Source: CAZEHS01 sp964649745 (lineage in GTDB: Bacteria; Bacillota; Clostridia; Peptostreptococcales; Acidaminobacteraceae). From it: DNA of 64,000 nucleotides. The stretch is taken from the NCBI GenBank assembly GCA_964649745.1, contig CAZYQI010000006.1, positions 56,022 to 120,021 of the forward strand, written 5' to 3'. The notes beneath the pieces were generated by a model. That model was given only the letters and a program-made list of their open reading frames with translations, ran no database searches and was not told where the DNA came from. Position 1 is the stretch's first letter, and the number at the start of each line of letters is the position of its first letter. Of the stretch, positions 42,649-51,059 are shown one piece after another. The position numbers and the translations under genes were made by a program.

Positions 42649-42984
42649 TTACTCCTTGTCGTCTTTATGCAGCTTGAAGTTCGCTTCATTGTCCTTATTC
42701 TTTCCATAGAACCCAAGAGCAATGCGGTAGGGCCCCGGACAGCCCGGCGGCAGGAAGGCCACCCGGTCCCCTGGCTGGATCATGGCGCCAACTTCATGGA
42801 CAAAGCCGTTGACGAAGATCACTTCGATATCCTCTCGTCGAATGCCCAGCTGCTTGGCCAGAGCCAGACCGCTGATGGACTCCTGGACCTCCAGATAGTA
42901 CGGCATCCCGCCATAGGTTTTCTTGATGTAGGCGTCCAACTTCATAAACCCCCGTATTTCCAAGGGCTTTATCTCTTTTTCCAT
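42649..42984 (-). CDS. MoaD/ThiS-like protein without terminal Gly-Gly
   Basis: A 111-residue ubiquitin-like protein: LDAYIKKTYGGMPYYLEV, IEVIFVNGFVHEVGAMIQPGD and VAFLPPGCPGPYR. Where carriers end in GG it has PPGCPGPYR and runs on about 25 charged residues, so it cannot be activated by an E1 in the usual way unless cleaved. ATG 42984 has GGGAGG six bases ahead. It lies between aor and the true carrier. A role with AOR or its cofactor is inferred from position only. Confidence 0.72.
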   Translation of the reverse strand: MEKEIKPLEIRGFMKLDAYIKKTYGGMPYYLEVQESISGLALAKQLGIRREDIEVIFVNGFVHEVGAMIQPGDRVAFLPPGCPGPYRIALGFYGKNKDNEANFKLHKDDKE

Positions 42985-43006
42985 AGTCCGCCTCCCAGTG
43001 GATAGA

Positions 43007-43032
43007 AAAAGCCGGAATGGAATCCGACTTTT
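43007..43032 (-). terminator. Hairpin between aor and MoaD-like gene
   Basis: AAAAGCCGGA (43007-43016) pairs with TCCGACTTTT (43023-43032), one G-T pair, and a T run. Likely a partial terminator that lowers downstream expression relative to aor. Confidence 0.7.
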
Positions 43033-43052
43033 CTGTCCCTCTTTATACCCGC

Positions 43053-44792
43053 TTAGAACTTCATCACTTCATCGATCTCTTCCGGTGTAAAGTCCCACAC
43101 CACATTGTGGGGCTCAAGGGCTTCATATTCCATGAATTCCGGCAACCGGTCATGGGCATTGGTGAATCCGGCCCGCCTGTTGAAATCCAACTCCGCACGG
43201 AGAACGGCTTTCCCCAGCTCATCCACATCGGCCGCTGTCAGACTAATCCCGTACTGGGCATTGATCATATCGATCAGTGCCTGATAGCCCTCTGGGCTGT
43301 CGGCCACGCCAAAGTAGACGAACAGACACATACCCGTGCTGTCAATGGCAGCCGTACCGATTTGCATCGCCCGGGCGTACTCTATCTGACCATCCTTTTT
43401 GAGCGGATCTAAGTTCGCGCCGACTTTCAGGATGTTGCCGGAAATACAGTACCCGGCGGTATGGTCAGCTCCCATGGGAGTGGTGGCGTAGGTCAGGCCG
43501 ATGCCCTTGACCGAACGGGGGTCGTAGGCCGGAATAGCCTGATCCTTGACCACCGGCGTTCGGTACAGACCACACACCTTGCCGACTACCGCGGCTCCCC
43601 CTGCAATAATACGGGCCATGGGCGTGGGCTTGGCCATATCCTTGACGATTTCGAGAACCGCCTTCCCATCGCCCCAGGGAATCAATCCGCCTTCCATGGC
43701 GGTGGCAACTGCGACGGCAGTCTCGATGCTGTCGACTCCAACGTCGTCCATGGCACGGTCGATGTAGGCGATGGCATCCAGATCTTCAATACCGGCATCT
43801 GCGCCCAGACCCCAGATGGTTTCATACTCGAAGCCGCTGGTGATGTATTTTCCTTGTTTATCGGCATACCACTGGGAACATCGGATGATGCAGCCCCGAT
43901 GGCAGCCATGGGATACCTTTCCTTCGCCGCCCCGCTCCGTGATGGTGGCATTGAGTGTCTCACCGGAGATGTTATCGTTATGGGGGATACGTCCCTTTGT
44001 GAAGTTATAAGCCGGCAAGCCCCCGGCTTCGTTCAGTATATTCACCAACACATCCGTTCCATAGAGCGCCAAGCCCTGGCCTGCAACGGGGTGATCCATG
44101 ATCGCTTTCGTAAAGACCTTCGAAGCAGCACTGAAGGCTTCAGGATCGGCAATGGCAACCTTATCGGCGCCGGCTTCGTCGATGACGATGGCCTTGACCT
44201 TTTTAGAGCCCAGAACCGCCCCCAGACCTCCACGACCTGCACTGCGGATATTGCCTTCAGGGTCCTTGAATGAGATGTTGGCGGAGGGGAGACGATATTC
44301 CCCCGCAGGCCCGGCAAGGGCAATGCCCACTTTTGCACCGTATTTTTCGCTCAGGATGCGGATGGCGTCATAGTTGCCACAACCGCCAAGAATCTCTGCG
44401 GGAGCTTCGTCAATGGTGACACCGTTCATATCCAGCTTGATGACATAAAACTGGTCGCCGCTGGGCATCCCTTCGATCACGAAGGCCTTGATGCCCATTT
44501 TGGCCAGCATTTGAGAGGACGAGCCGCCGGTATTGCATTCCTTGATAGTGCCGGTCAGCGGGCTCTTTCCTCCCACAGACATGCGGCCGGAGTTGGGGGC
44601 ATTGGTACCGCTCAGCAAACCGGGAGCAAAGATCAGCTTATTATTCTTGCCCAAGGCATGACAGGTAGGCTTCACTTCATCGTTAATAAAATTGGATGTC
44701 AGAGCGCGGCCGCCAAGACCAGCATATTTTTCCGGTACTTCGGTGGTAGTCGCCTTCAATGCCGTCATGTCGATACGAATGAACTTCTGCAT
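43053..44792 (-). CDS. aor: Aldehyde:ferredoxin oxidoreductase (tungsten-dependent)
   Basis: AOR interconverts aldehydes and carboxylates with ferredoxin, using a W-bis-pterin and a [4Fe-4S] cluster. The 579-residue protein is near the family length (about 605). Visible: FIRIDMTAL, GGRALTSNFI, FAPGLLSGTNAPNSGRMSVGG (pterin binding), GRGGLGAVLGSKKVKAI, the cluster Cys in GCHRGCIIRC with a distal Cys in STGMCLFVYFG. ATG 44792 has GGGAGG ahead. First gene of a sigma-54 driven operon with the pterin carrier genes. The substrate is unknown. Confidence 0.94.
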   Translation of the reverse strand: MQKFIRIDMTALKATTTEVPEKYAGLGGRALTSNFINDEVKPTCHALGKNNKLIFAPGLLSGTNAPNSGRMSVGGKSPLTGTIKECNTGGSSSQMLAKMGIKAFVIEGMPSGDQFYVIKLDMNGVTIDEAPAEILGGCGNYDAIRILSEKYGAKVGIALAGPAGEYRLPSANISFKDPEGNIRSAGRGGLGAVLGSKKVKAIVIDEAGADKVAIADPEAFSAASKVFTKAIMDHPVAGQGLALYGTDVLVNILNEAGGLPAYNFTKGRIPHNDNISGETLNATITERGGEGKVSHGCHRGCIIRCSQWYADKQGKYITSGFEYETIWGLGADAGIEDLDAIAYIDRAMDDVGVDSIETAVAVATAMEGGLIPWGDGKAVLEIVKDMAKPTPMARIIAGGAAVVGKVCGLYRTPVVKDQAIPAYDPRSVKGIGLTYATTPMGADHTAGYCISGNILKVGANLDPLKKDGQIEYARAMQIGTAAIDSTGMCLFVYFGVADSPEGYQALIDMINAQYGISLTAADVDELGKAVLRAELDFNRRAGFTNAHDRLPEFMEYEALEPHNVVWDFTPEEIDEVMKF

Positions 44793-44996
44793 AAAAAATC
44801 CTCCCTTAGGTTTTGTGATCATAGCACAACCGGCTACGATGCAGGATAACGGTGAAACTCCGCGTCAATCCTATCCTTTCCAAACGACGGGAGGCAGCAT
44901 AGTTTCCTATTCTACCCATTGGTTGACCTTCATGACGCGCCAGCGCGTTTTAGAACAGTCAACTCGGATAAGGGTGTTATTGTCTCTACTTCATAC

Positions 44997-45012
44997 AGCA
45001 AGAGTCATGCCA
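44997..45012 (-). promoter_or_regulatory. Sigma-54 promoter for aor operon
   Basis: The minus strand reads TGGCATGACTCTTGCT, matching TGGCACG-N4-TTGCW with one mismatch and exact GG/GC spacing (-24/-12). Predicted start near 44986, leaving a leader of about 190 nt to aor. Confidence 0.85.
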
Positions 45013-45061
45013 GCTCTTAGAGCCGTTGAAATCCCACGGCACACTCCATCGAACAGGAACA

Positions 45062-45082
45062 CGTGCTCCGTTTTGGAGCACG
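45062..45082. promoter_or_regulatory. Palindrome, likely upstream activator site for sigma-54 regulator
   Basis: CGTGCTCC-N5-GGAGCACG, a perfect 8-5-8 palindrome centred about 86 bp upstream of the predicted start, the usual place for an enhancer-binding protein. It also lies 30 bp after the regulator stop but has no T run, so a terminator is less likely. Confidence 0.6.
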
Positions 45083-45112
45083 ATTCGGCCAATTAGTATG
45101 TTCATAAATGTA

Positions 45113-47047
45113 TCACTGTTCAAATTCGGAGCACTCGATTCCATAGGCTTCAATATTCCGATACAGGGTATTCCGGGCAATTCCCAAGGCCTTGGCGCTG
45201 ATCGATATATTCCCGTTATATTTGATAAGTGTATGAAGGATATGTCGCTTTTGGACCTCATTCAACGTAACATCCTCCTCCCCAGGCATCCAGGCGAATT
45301 GGATCGGTGTGATTCCACTCTGCATGACGCCCTCCTGGACACCGGTATCCAGACTGGCCGGCATGGCCTCCGTATTGATGATCAGCTCGATGAAATTCTC
45401 CAGTTCCCGGATGTTCCCCGGCCAGTCATAATCGATAAGCTGTTTCATCTGGGCCTCCGTCAATGGAAAGGGCTTCTTGTTGAGCCGCTTGGAGATCCGT
45501 TTCATGAAAAAATCGGTCAGCATGGGAATGTCGTCCTTCCGCTGTCTGAGAGGGGGCAGGATCAGGGGCAGCACATTGAGGCGATAATACAGATCCTTTC
45601 GGAAATTACCTTTTTTCACTTCCTCCTCAAGATCCTTGTTTGTGGCCGCAATGATCCGTACATCCACAACAATCTCCTTGGTCCCCCCTACACGGCTTAC
45701 GGTCCCCTCCTCGATTACTCGAAGAAGGCGGGTCTGCATATCCAGGGGCATTTCGCCGATTTCATCCAGGAAGAGGGTTCCGCCGTCTGCAATTTCAAAT
45801 TTCCCGGGGTTCCCAGAGGTCTTCGCCCCCGTAAAGGCCCCCTCCTCGTAGCCGAACAGCTCCGCTTCGATAAGGGTACGGGGAATCGCACCGCAGTTGA
45901 GAGCCACAAAGGGCTCCTCATGACGGTCCGAATGATTGTGGATGGCTTGGGCAAAGAGCTCTTTACCCGTGCCGCTTTCCCCCATGATGAGAATGCTGGA
46001 ACGGCTGTCCGCAACCTTCTTGGCAAAATCAACAACCTTGCAGAAGTGTTTGTTCTCTCCCAGTATCTTGTCGAAGGTGTATACGGCATGGCGGCCCATA
46101 ATCCGGTTGGCCAGCTTTCGCACCTTCTTCACATCCTTAAATACAAAGATGATATCCCGCAAGGCATTCCGACTGTCGACAATGGGATACGTGCTGAGAT
46201 TGAACTGAAGCTTGTTCTTCCGGGAATTGACCAGAACCTCCTCGTCCACGTATCCCTGGTGGACGCGGGCCGCCGCCAGCACCTGATCCCACCCTTCAAA
46301 CAGCTGCCATGCCTTCATTTTTCTTACTTCTCCGGCAGAATAACCGAACAGCTCCGAAATGGTCTGGTTCACCGTTTTGATGGTTCCGTCCACATCCGCC
46401 GTCAGGATTCCGGAAGAGATATTGTCTATGATGGTATCCGTATACACCTTGGCCATGGAAAGAGCTTCATTGTACTCCTTCACCTGAAGGATCTGCTCGA
46501 TGGCATTGGCGGCCGCCACCACCATCCCCAGGGTGTGGGGATGAACCTGCTCCGAATAACCCGTCAGGTCCATGGTTCCGATGATCTCTCCCCGGGTATC
46601 CCGAATCGGAGCCGCAGAGCAGGTCCACCGGTGGTAGGCCTCAATGTAGTGCTCCGTGCCGGAAATCTGAATCGGCTTCTGCTCCACCAGGGCCGTTCCC
46701 ATAGCGTTGGTGCCAATGCTGTCCTCATCCATGAAGGCTCCCGGCATCATCTTGTAGGAAAACGCCTCCGACAGGATGCTTTCATCCCCGATGATCGTAA
46801 GGATACACCCCTCTGCGTCCGTGAGCAGGGCGAAAAAATCCGTACCTTTGACAAAGCTATACAGCTGATTGATGAAAGGCTCTGCATTCTCAATCAGGTC
46901 CTGCCTGTCCGCCAACCGATGAAACAGCTCTTCACCGCTAAGGATGCGTTTGCTGTATACCCGGTCCTTTCCTATGCCCATCCGCTCACAGCGCAGGTGG
47001 GATTTTTGTACGAAGGCTTTGTCAAACCCTTCAATTGCGGCTTTCAT
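45113..47047 (-). CDS. Sigma-54-dependent activator with GAF-like, PAS, AAA+ and Fis domains
   Basis: An enhancer-binding protein of AcoR layout, 644 residues: GAF-like sensor about 50-200 (CILTIIGDESILSEAF; EDSIGTNAMGTAL), PAS about 210-310 (NISSGILTADVDGTIKTVN), AAA+ about 330-560 with Walker A GESGTGKE, the sigma-54 contact GAFTGA and Walker B GGTLFLDEIGEM, and a Fis-type helix-turn-helix at the end (ISISAKALGIARNTLYRNI). It ends 50 bp before the palindrome and faces the sigma-54 promoter of aor, so it very likely activates aor. The signal is unknown. Confidence 0.93.
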   Translation of the reverse strand: MKAAIEGFDKAFVQKSHLRCERMGIGKDRVYSKRILSGEELFHRLADRQDLIENAEPFINQLYSFVKGTDFFALLTDAEGCILTIIGDESILSEAFSYKMMPGAFMDEDSIGTNAMGTALVEQKPIQISGTEHYIEAYHRWTCSAAPIRDTRGEIIGTMDLTGYSEQVHPHTLGMVVAAANAIEQILQVKEYNEALSMAKVYTDTIIDNISSGILTADVDGTIKTVNQTISELFGYSAGEVRKMKAWQLFEGWDQVLAAARVHQGYVDEEVLVNSRKNKLQFNLSTYPIVDSRNALRDIIFVFKDVKKVRKLANRIMGRHAVYTFDKILGENKHFCKVVDFAKKVADSRSSILIMGESGTGKELFAQAIHNHSDRHEEPFVALNCGAIPRTLIEAELFGYEEGAFTGAKTSGNPGKFEIADGGTLFLDEIGEMPLDMQTRLLRVIEEGTVSRVGGTKEIVVDVRIIAATNKDLEEEVKKGNFRKDLYYRLNVLPLILPPLRQRKDDIPMLTDFFMKRISKRLNKKPFPLTEAQMKQLIDYDWPGNIRELENFIELIINTEAMPASLDTGVQEGVMQSGITPIQFAWMPGEEDVTLNEVQKRHILHTLIKYNGNISISAKALGIARNTLYRNIEAYGIECSEFEQ

Positions 47048-47056
47048 AGCGCACCC

Positions 47057-47491
47057 CTACTCCACAATCTCAATGGTATCTCCGGCCTTAACGACTCCGC
47101 CTTTCAACACCCGGGTAAAAATACCTTCCTTGGGCATGACACAATCCCCCACGGTATGGTAAATGGCACATTTCTGATGGCATTCCTTACCGATTTGGGT
47201 CACTTCATGAAGGGTTTCGCCTATCTGAAGTCGGCTTCCCACAGGAAGCTCATATAGCACGATGCCTTCCGTGGTAAGATTTTCGGCGAATTTGCCGGTA
47301 CAGAGTCCCTGTACGCCGACAGCCTTCATCTTATCGATACTTTCAATCCCCAGAAGGCTCACCTGGCGATGCCACTTCCCCCCGTGGGCGTCCCCTTCCA
47401 GACCGAACTCCTCGATAAAGTTCCCCTCCGGGATGGTCACCTTGGGAACACCCTTCTTCTCACTGATATTGATAGCTACAACACGCATCAT
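47057..47491 (-). CDS. MOSC domain protein
   Basis: A 144-residue stand-alone MOSC domain: VTIPEGNFIEEFGLEGDAHGG at the start, FAENLTTEGIVLYELPVGSRLQIGE and the conserved Cys region IGKECHQKCAIYHTVGDCVM, typical of small MOSC proteins fused or adjacent to MoaC/MoaB. MOSC domains act in sulfur transfer linked to molybdopterin. Its ATG shares one base with the moaC stop (TAATG), so it is translationally coupled. Confidence 0.9.
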   Translation of the reverse strand: MMRVVAINISEKKGVPKVTIPEGNFIEEFGLEGDAHGGKWHRQVSLLGIESIDKMKAVGVQGLCTGKFAENLTTEGIVLYELPVGSRLQIGETLHEVTQIGKECHQKCAIYHTVGDCVMPKEGIFTRVLKGGVVKAGDTIEIVE

Positions 47492-47967
47492 TATTCCCCC
47501 TTTCTTTGATATTCACCCGTCTTGCCCCCAGCCTTGAAAACCAGGCGGATATTTTCAATGGTCATATCCTTATCCATGGCCTTGCACATATCATAGATTG
47601 TCAGGGCAGCAGCCGTTACAGCATGAAGGGCTTCCATCTCAACCCCGGTTTTCCCCGTGGTCCTTACCTCCGCCTCAATGCCGATGCAGCTATCCGATTC
47701 CGTACATTCGAAGAACATATCCACCCCGGAAAGCATCAGGGTATGGCACATGGGAATAATTTCAGAGGTCCGTTTTGCCGCCATGATGCCCGCCACCTGA
47801 GCCACCGCCAGGACATCTCCTTTTTTCACGCTGCCTGCCATGATCCGGGTCAGGGTTTCCGGCTGCATACGGATAGTTCCCCGAGCCACAGCTGTCCGCC
47901 GGGTATCCTCTTTATCCCCCACTTCTACCATCCGGGCAAAACCTTGATCATTGATATGTGTCAGCAT
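47491..47967 (-). CDS. moaC: Cyclic pyranopterin monophosphate synthase MoaC
   Basis: MoaC works after MoaA to form cPMP. The 158-residue protein has TRRTAVARGTIRM, IPMCHTLMLSGVD (active-site region), TGVEMEALHAVTAAALTIYDMCKA and FKAGGKTGEY, all typical. GGAGG precedes the ATG, 3 bp after moaA. Order moaA-moaC-MOSC fits one transcript. Confidence 0.96.
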   Translation of the reverse strand: MLTHINDQGFARMVEVGDKEDTRRTAVARGTIRMQPETLTRIMAGSVKKGDVLAVAQVAGIMAAKRTSEIIPMCHTLMLSGVDMFFECTESDSCIGIEAEVRTTGKTGVEMEALHAVTAAALTIYDMCKAMDKDMTIENIRLVFKAGGKTGEYQRKGE

Positions 47968-47970
47968 GAA

Positions 47971-48933
47971 TCATCCTCCGATCTGGTGCATATTCCGGGA
48001 CACCGGGGTGAATTCCGCTCCCAGGATATCGTGTCGCTCCGGCTTCATCCGTATGGCCGTCTGAATCTGTTCCGAAATGCTGCCCACCCCTCGGAGAGCC
48101 TCCTGAAGGCCTATTTCCGCGTCTGAGTTGAGGCACGGCTTCAATCTTCCGTCCGCCGTCATCCGCAGCCTGTTACAGGACCCGCAGAAATGGCTGCTGA
48201 TGGGATTGATGAGCCCCACCTTCCCCACTGCACCAGGGAGAGCGTAGTACCGCGCCGGCCCGCTCTCATCCTGATCCCCCAGAAGCGCCAGCTCCGGAAC
48301 CCGTTTCAGCACGGTCTCATTGGAGATGAAATGCCCCACAGACCATGTACTGGCTTCGCCGATGGGCATCAGCTCGATGAACCGGACGTCCATCTGCTCC
48401 TTTTGGGTCAGCTTCACGAAATCTTCGATTTCCGTATCGTTGAATCCTCCGATGAGAACCACATTGATCTTAATGGGAGCAAGCCCCGCCGCCTTCGCCG
48501 CACGGATTCCCGCCAAAACCTGTTCCAGATCTCCACCCCGGGTTATTTCCCGGTATTTATCCGGATTAAGGCTGTCCATGCTGATGTTCACCCGGTGAAG
48601 TCCCGCTTCCTTCAAGGCGAACGCCTGATCGCCCAATAAGAGTCCGTTGGTTGTCATACAGATATCCCGGATACCCGGCACAGCTGCCACCAGCCGTACC
48701 AGCTCCGTGATGCCTCTCCGTACCAAGGGTTCCCCTCCGGTAATCCGTACCTTGGTGACTCCCAAGGCCGCTGCTTCCCGTACAACCCGCTGGATCTCCT
48801 CAAAGCTCAGGATATCGTCGTGACGCTTCAGAGGCACGCCTTTTTCAGGAATGCAGTATTTGCAGCGCAGATTGCATAGGTCCGTCACCGAAATCCGCAG
48901 ATAATCTATTTTTCGCCCACACGTATCGTTCAT
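47971..48933 (-). CDS. moaA: GTP 3',8-cyclase MoaA (radical SAM)
   Basis: MoaA converts GTP to cyclic dehydro-GTP in the first pterin step. The 320-residue protein has the radical SAM motif CNLRCKYC, TKVRITGGEPLVRRG, the C-terminal cluster Cys (HFCGSCNRLRMTADGRLKPC) and ends in Gly-Gly, needed for activity in known MoaA. ATG 48933 has GAGGAA ahead; a longer frame runs into repeat element e and is rejected. Confidence 0.97.
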   Translation of the reverse strand: MNDTCGRKIDYLRISVTDLCNLRCKYCIPEKGVPLKRHDDILSFEEIQRVVREAAALGVTKVRITGGEPLVRRGITELVRLVAAVPGIRDICMTTNGLLLGDQAFALKEAGLHRVNISMDSLNPDKYREITRGGDLEQVLAGIRAAKAAGLAPIKINVVLIGGFNDTEIEDFVKLTQKEQMDVRFIELMPIGEASTWSVGHFISNETVLKRVPELALLGDQDESGPARYYALPGAVGKVGLINPISSHFCGSCNRLRMTADGRLKPCLNSDAEIGLQEALRGVGSISEQIQTAIRMKPERHDILGAEFTPVSRNMHQIGG

Positions 48934-48976
48934 AAGCTTCCTCGGTTCTCGGTTTCTAAAATCAAGCATCTCTTTT

Positions 48977-49064
48977 GCCACGGATAACACGGATTTACAC
49001 GGATTATCATTATATGAAAACGTGCTGTTTAATCCCCATGAATTCCATCCGTGTTATCCGTGGC
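48977..49064. repeat. Inverted-repeat element e (moaA upstream)
   Basis: Perfect 18-bp inverted ends GCCACGGATAACACGGAT (48977-48994) and its inverse (49047-49064) bound an 88-bp element. Same family as element c. It lies between the moeA-like gene and moaA. Confidence 0.78.
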
Positions 49065-49093
49065 GATATAATTTGCTCTGCTTCTTTTGAAAC

Positions 49094-51013
49094 CTACAGC
49101 TTTATTGTCATCCCCGGATTTTCCAGCTCATAGCCTCCCAGCGCCAATACCCTTTCGTGGAAGGCTTCCAGTTTCAACACCTCAATGAACCGCTGAACGG
49201 ACTCGGTTTCCAGATATTCCTCCGGCACCAGGAAGTCATATTCTTCCACACCCACCGGAATGAAATCCAGACCCAGGATCTGTGCAGCGGATTGGATGCC
49301 AAGACCCACGTCCGCCGTACCGGACTGAACCGCTGAAGCCACCGCCATATGGGTGGTCATCTCTCTGGCGTAACCGGTTATAACCGCGGGATCGACCCCC
49401 AGACCCTTCAATTGATAATCCAGCAACAGTCGGGTTCCGGACCCCTTCTGGCGGTTCACAAACCGTATTCCAGGGTTTCCGATATCCCCCAGGGTTGCAA
49501 TGCCCAGAGGATTACCCTTGGAAACAATAAGCCCCTGTACTCGGCGAACCCCTTTTACCAGAACCGCCTTCAGATCCGGCAGCATCTTCCTCACAAAAGA
49601 AACGTTATAACCCCCGGTGTCTTCATCCAGCAAATGAATGGGCGCGATATGGGCCTCACCCCGCTGCAACGCCATCAGCCCCGCCATGCTTCCCACATGA
49701 GCGGAGGAAAGCCCGCTGTCCGGCCAAAGCGTATGCAGGGTATCTGCCATCAGATCCACCACCAGATCATGGCTGCCGATGACCACCACCGTATTCTCAA
49801 TGGCCTTCAACTCCCGAAGTAGCTCCACCTTGACGGTTTCTCCGGCTTCCACACCCTCACTGGTCAGGGGAATAGCCAGAATGCCATCCGCCTTTACCAG
49901 GGACATGGTCACCCCGGCGCCTCTGCTCAGGGGCGTCGCCACAAGTCGGCCCCCTACTTTTCCCAGCTTCACCCGAACAAATTCCAGGTGCTTCAGGGAG
50001 GACACGATCCGTCGGGACACCACCGCTTCCACCATATGGCGCTCCGGTGTATCCTGACGAAGCATGGAATAGATCAACGGCTTAACAACAGAATCGAAAA
50101 CCACCCAGGCGGATACCGGATACCCCGGTATGCCGATGACGGGCTTTCCCTGAACCTTGCCTAAAATAGCGGGTTTCCCCGGTTTGATGGCCAAACCGTG
50201 AACCAGCACCTCTCCCAGCTCCGCAACGATTTTTGCTGTGTAATCCTCTGTTCCCGCTGAAGAACCGGCATTGATGACGACCACATCGCTTATGTCAACC
50301 GCGTGCTTCACCGTTTCAAGGAGCAGACCGTAATCATCCGGCACCGGGCTCAACCGCAGGGGTTCTCCTCCACACTGCTTTACGATGGCCTCAAAAACCC
50401 GGGAGTTCGATTCGATGATCTTCCCGATTTCCATGGGCTGGTCTGGCTCTATGATTTCCGTACCTGTCGGCAGGATTGAAATCCGGGGCTTCCGTATCAC
50501 CGGCACCTCGAGTATTCCGCCGCTGAGAAGCGCACCGATATCGATGGGAGCAATCCGATGACAGGCCGGCAAAATCAGCTCTCCGGCCACAATATCTTCC
50601 CCTACGGGGCGCACATGCTCCCAGGGAGATGCGGCACACCGGATTTCAACGGTCTCCGAATCGATTTCCGTTACCTCTTCAATCATGATCACTGCGTCCC
50701 AGGGATCCATGATGGGATCCCCGGTATCCACCACGTGATAGCCGACGCCTTTCTTCAACCGTACAGGGTTTCTTTCATTGGCGCCATAGGTGCTCTCTGC
50801 CTTCACCGCAATGCCGTCCATGGCGGAGGCATTGAAGAACGGCGCGGATATCCGGGCAAAGATCGGCTCTGCCGTAACCCTTTCCAGAGCTTCCGGAACA
50901 GAAATCCATTCTGCTCCCAAAGGGGAACCTGCACTGGCATATGCTTCTGACAGCAGCCGAAGTGCTTCTGACAACTCCATATTGGATAAATAGACGTTTC
51001 TTTCAATGCCCAT
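49094..51013 (-). CDS. MoeA-like protein fused to a substrate-binding-protein-like domain
   Basis: A 639-residue fusion. Residues 1-400 follow MoeA (molybdopterin molybdotransferase): AMDGIAVKAEST, DTGDPIMDPWDAVIMIEEV, ISILPTGTEII, NAGSSAGTEDYTA and GIPGYPVSAWVVFD. Residues 410-639 are a PBP-like domain as in LysR effector or ModA-like proteins (VVIGSHDLVVDLMADTL; RFVNRQKGSGTRLLLDYQL; DVGLGIQSAAQILGLDF). Such fusions occur in Clostridia. The tail may sense or channel the oxyanion. Two MoeA-type proteins may serve insertion of different metals (inference). ATG 51013 has GAGG ahead. Confidence 0.88.
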   Translation of the reverse strand: MGIERNVYLSNMELSEALRLLSEAYASAGSPLGAEWISVPEALERVTAEPIFARISAPFFNASAMDGIAVKAESTYGANERNPVRLKKGVGYHVVDTGDPIMDPWDAVIMIEEVTEIDSETVEIRCAASPWEHVRPVGEDIVAGELILPACHRIAPIDIGALLSGGILEVPVIRKPRISILPTGTEIIEPDQPMEIGKIIESNSRVFEAIVKQCGGEPLRLSPVPDDYGLLLETVKHAVDISDVVVINAGSSAGTEDYTAKIVAELGEVLVHGLAIKPGKPAILGKVQGKPVIGIPGYPVSAWVVFDSVVKPLIYSMLRQDTPERHMVEAVVSRRIVSSLKHLEFVRVKLGKVGGRLVATPLSRGAGVTMSLVKADGILAIPLTSEGVEAGETVKVELLRELKAIENTVVVIGSHDLVVDLMADTLHTLWPDSGLSSAHVGSMAGLMALQRGEAHIAPIHLLDEDTGGYNVSFVRKMLPDLKAVLVKGVRRVQGLIVSKGNPLGIATLGDIGNPGIRFVNRQKGSGTRLLLDYQLKGLGVDPAVITGYAREMTTHMAVASAVQSGTADVGLGIQSAAQILGLDFIPVGVEEYDFLVPEEYLETESVQRFIEVLKLEAFHERVLALGGYELENPGMTIKL

Positions 51014-51059
51014 ATGCGCCTCAATTATAAAGAGTATTTGTCTGTCTCAGCCTATCCGT

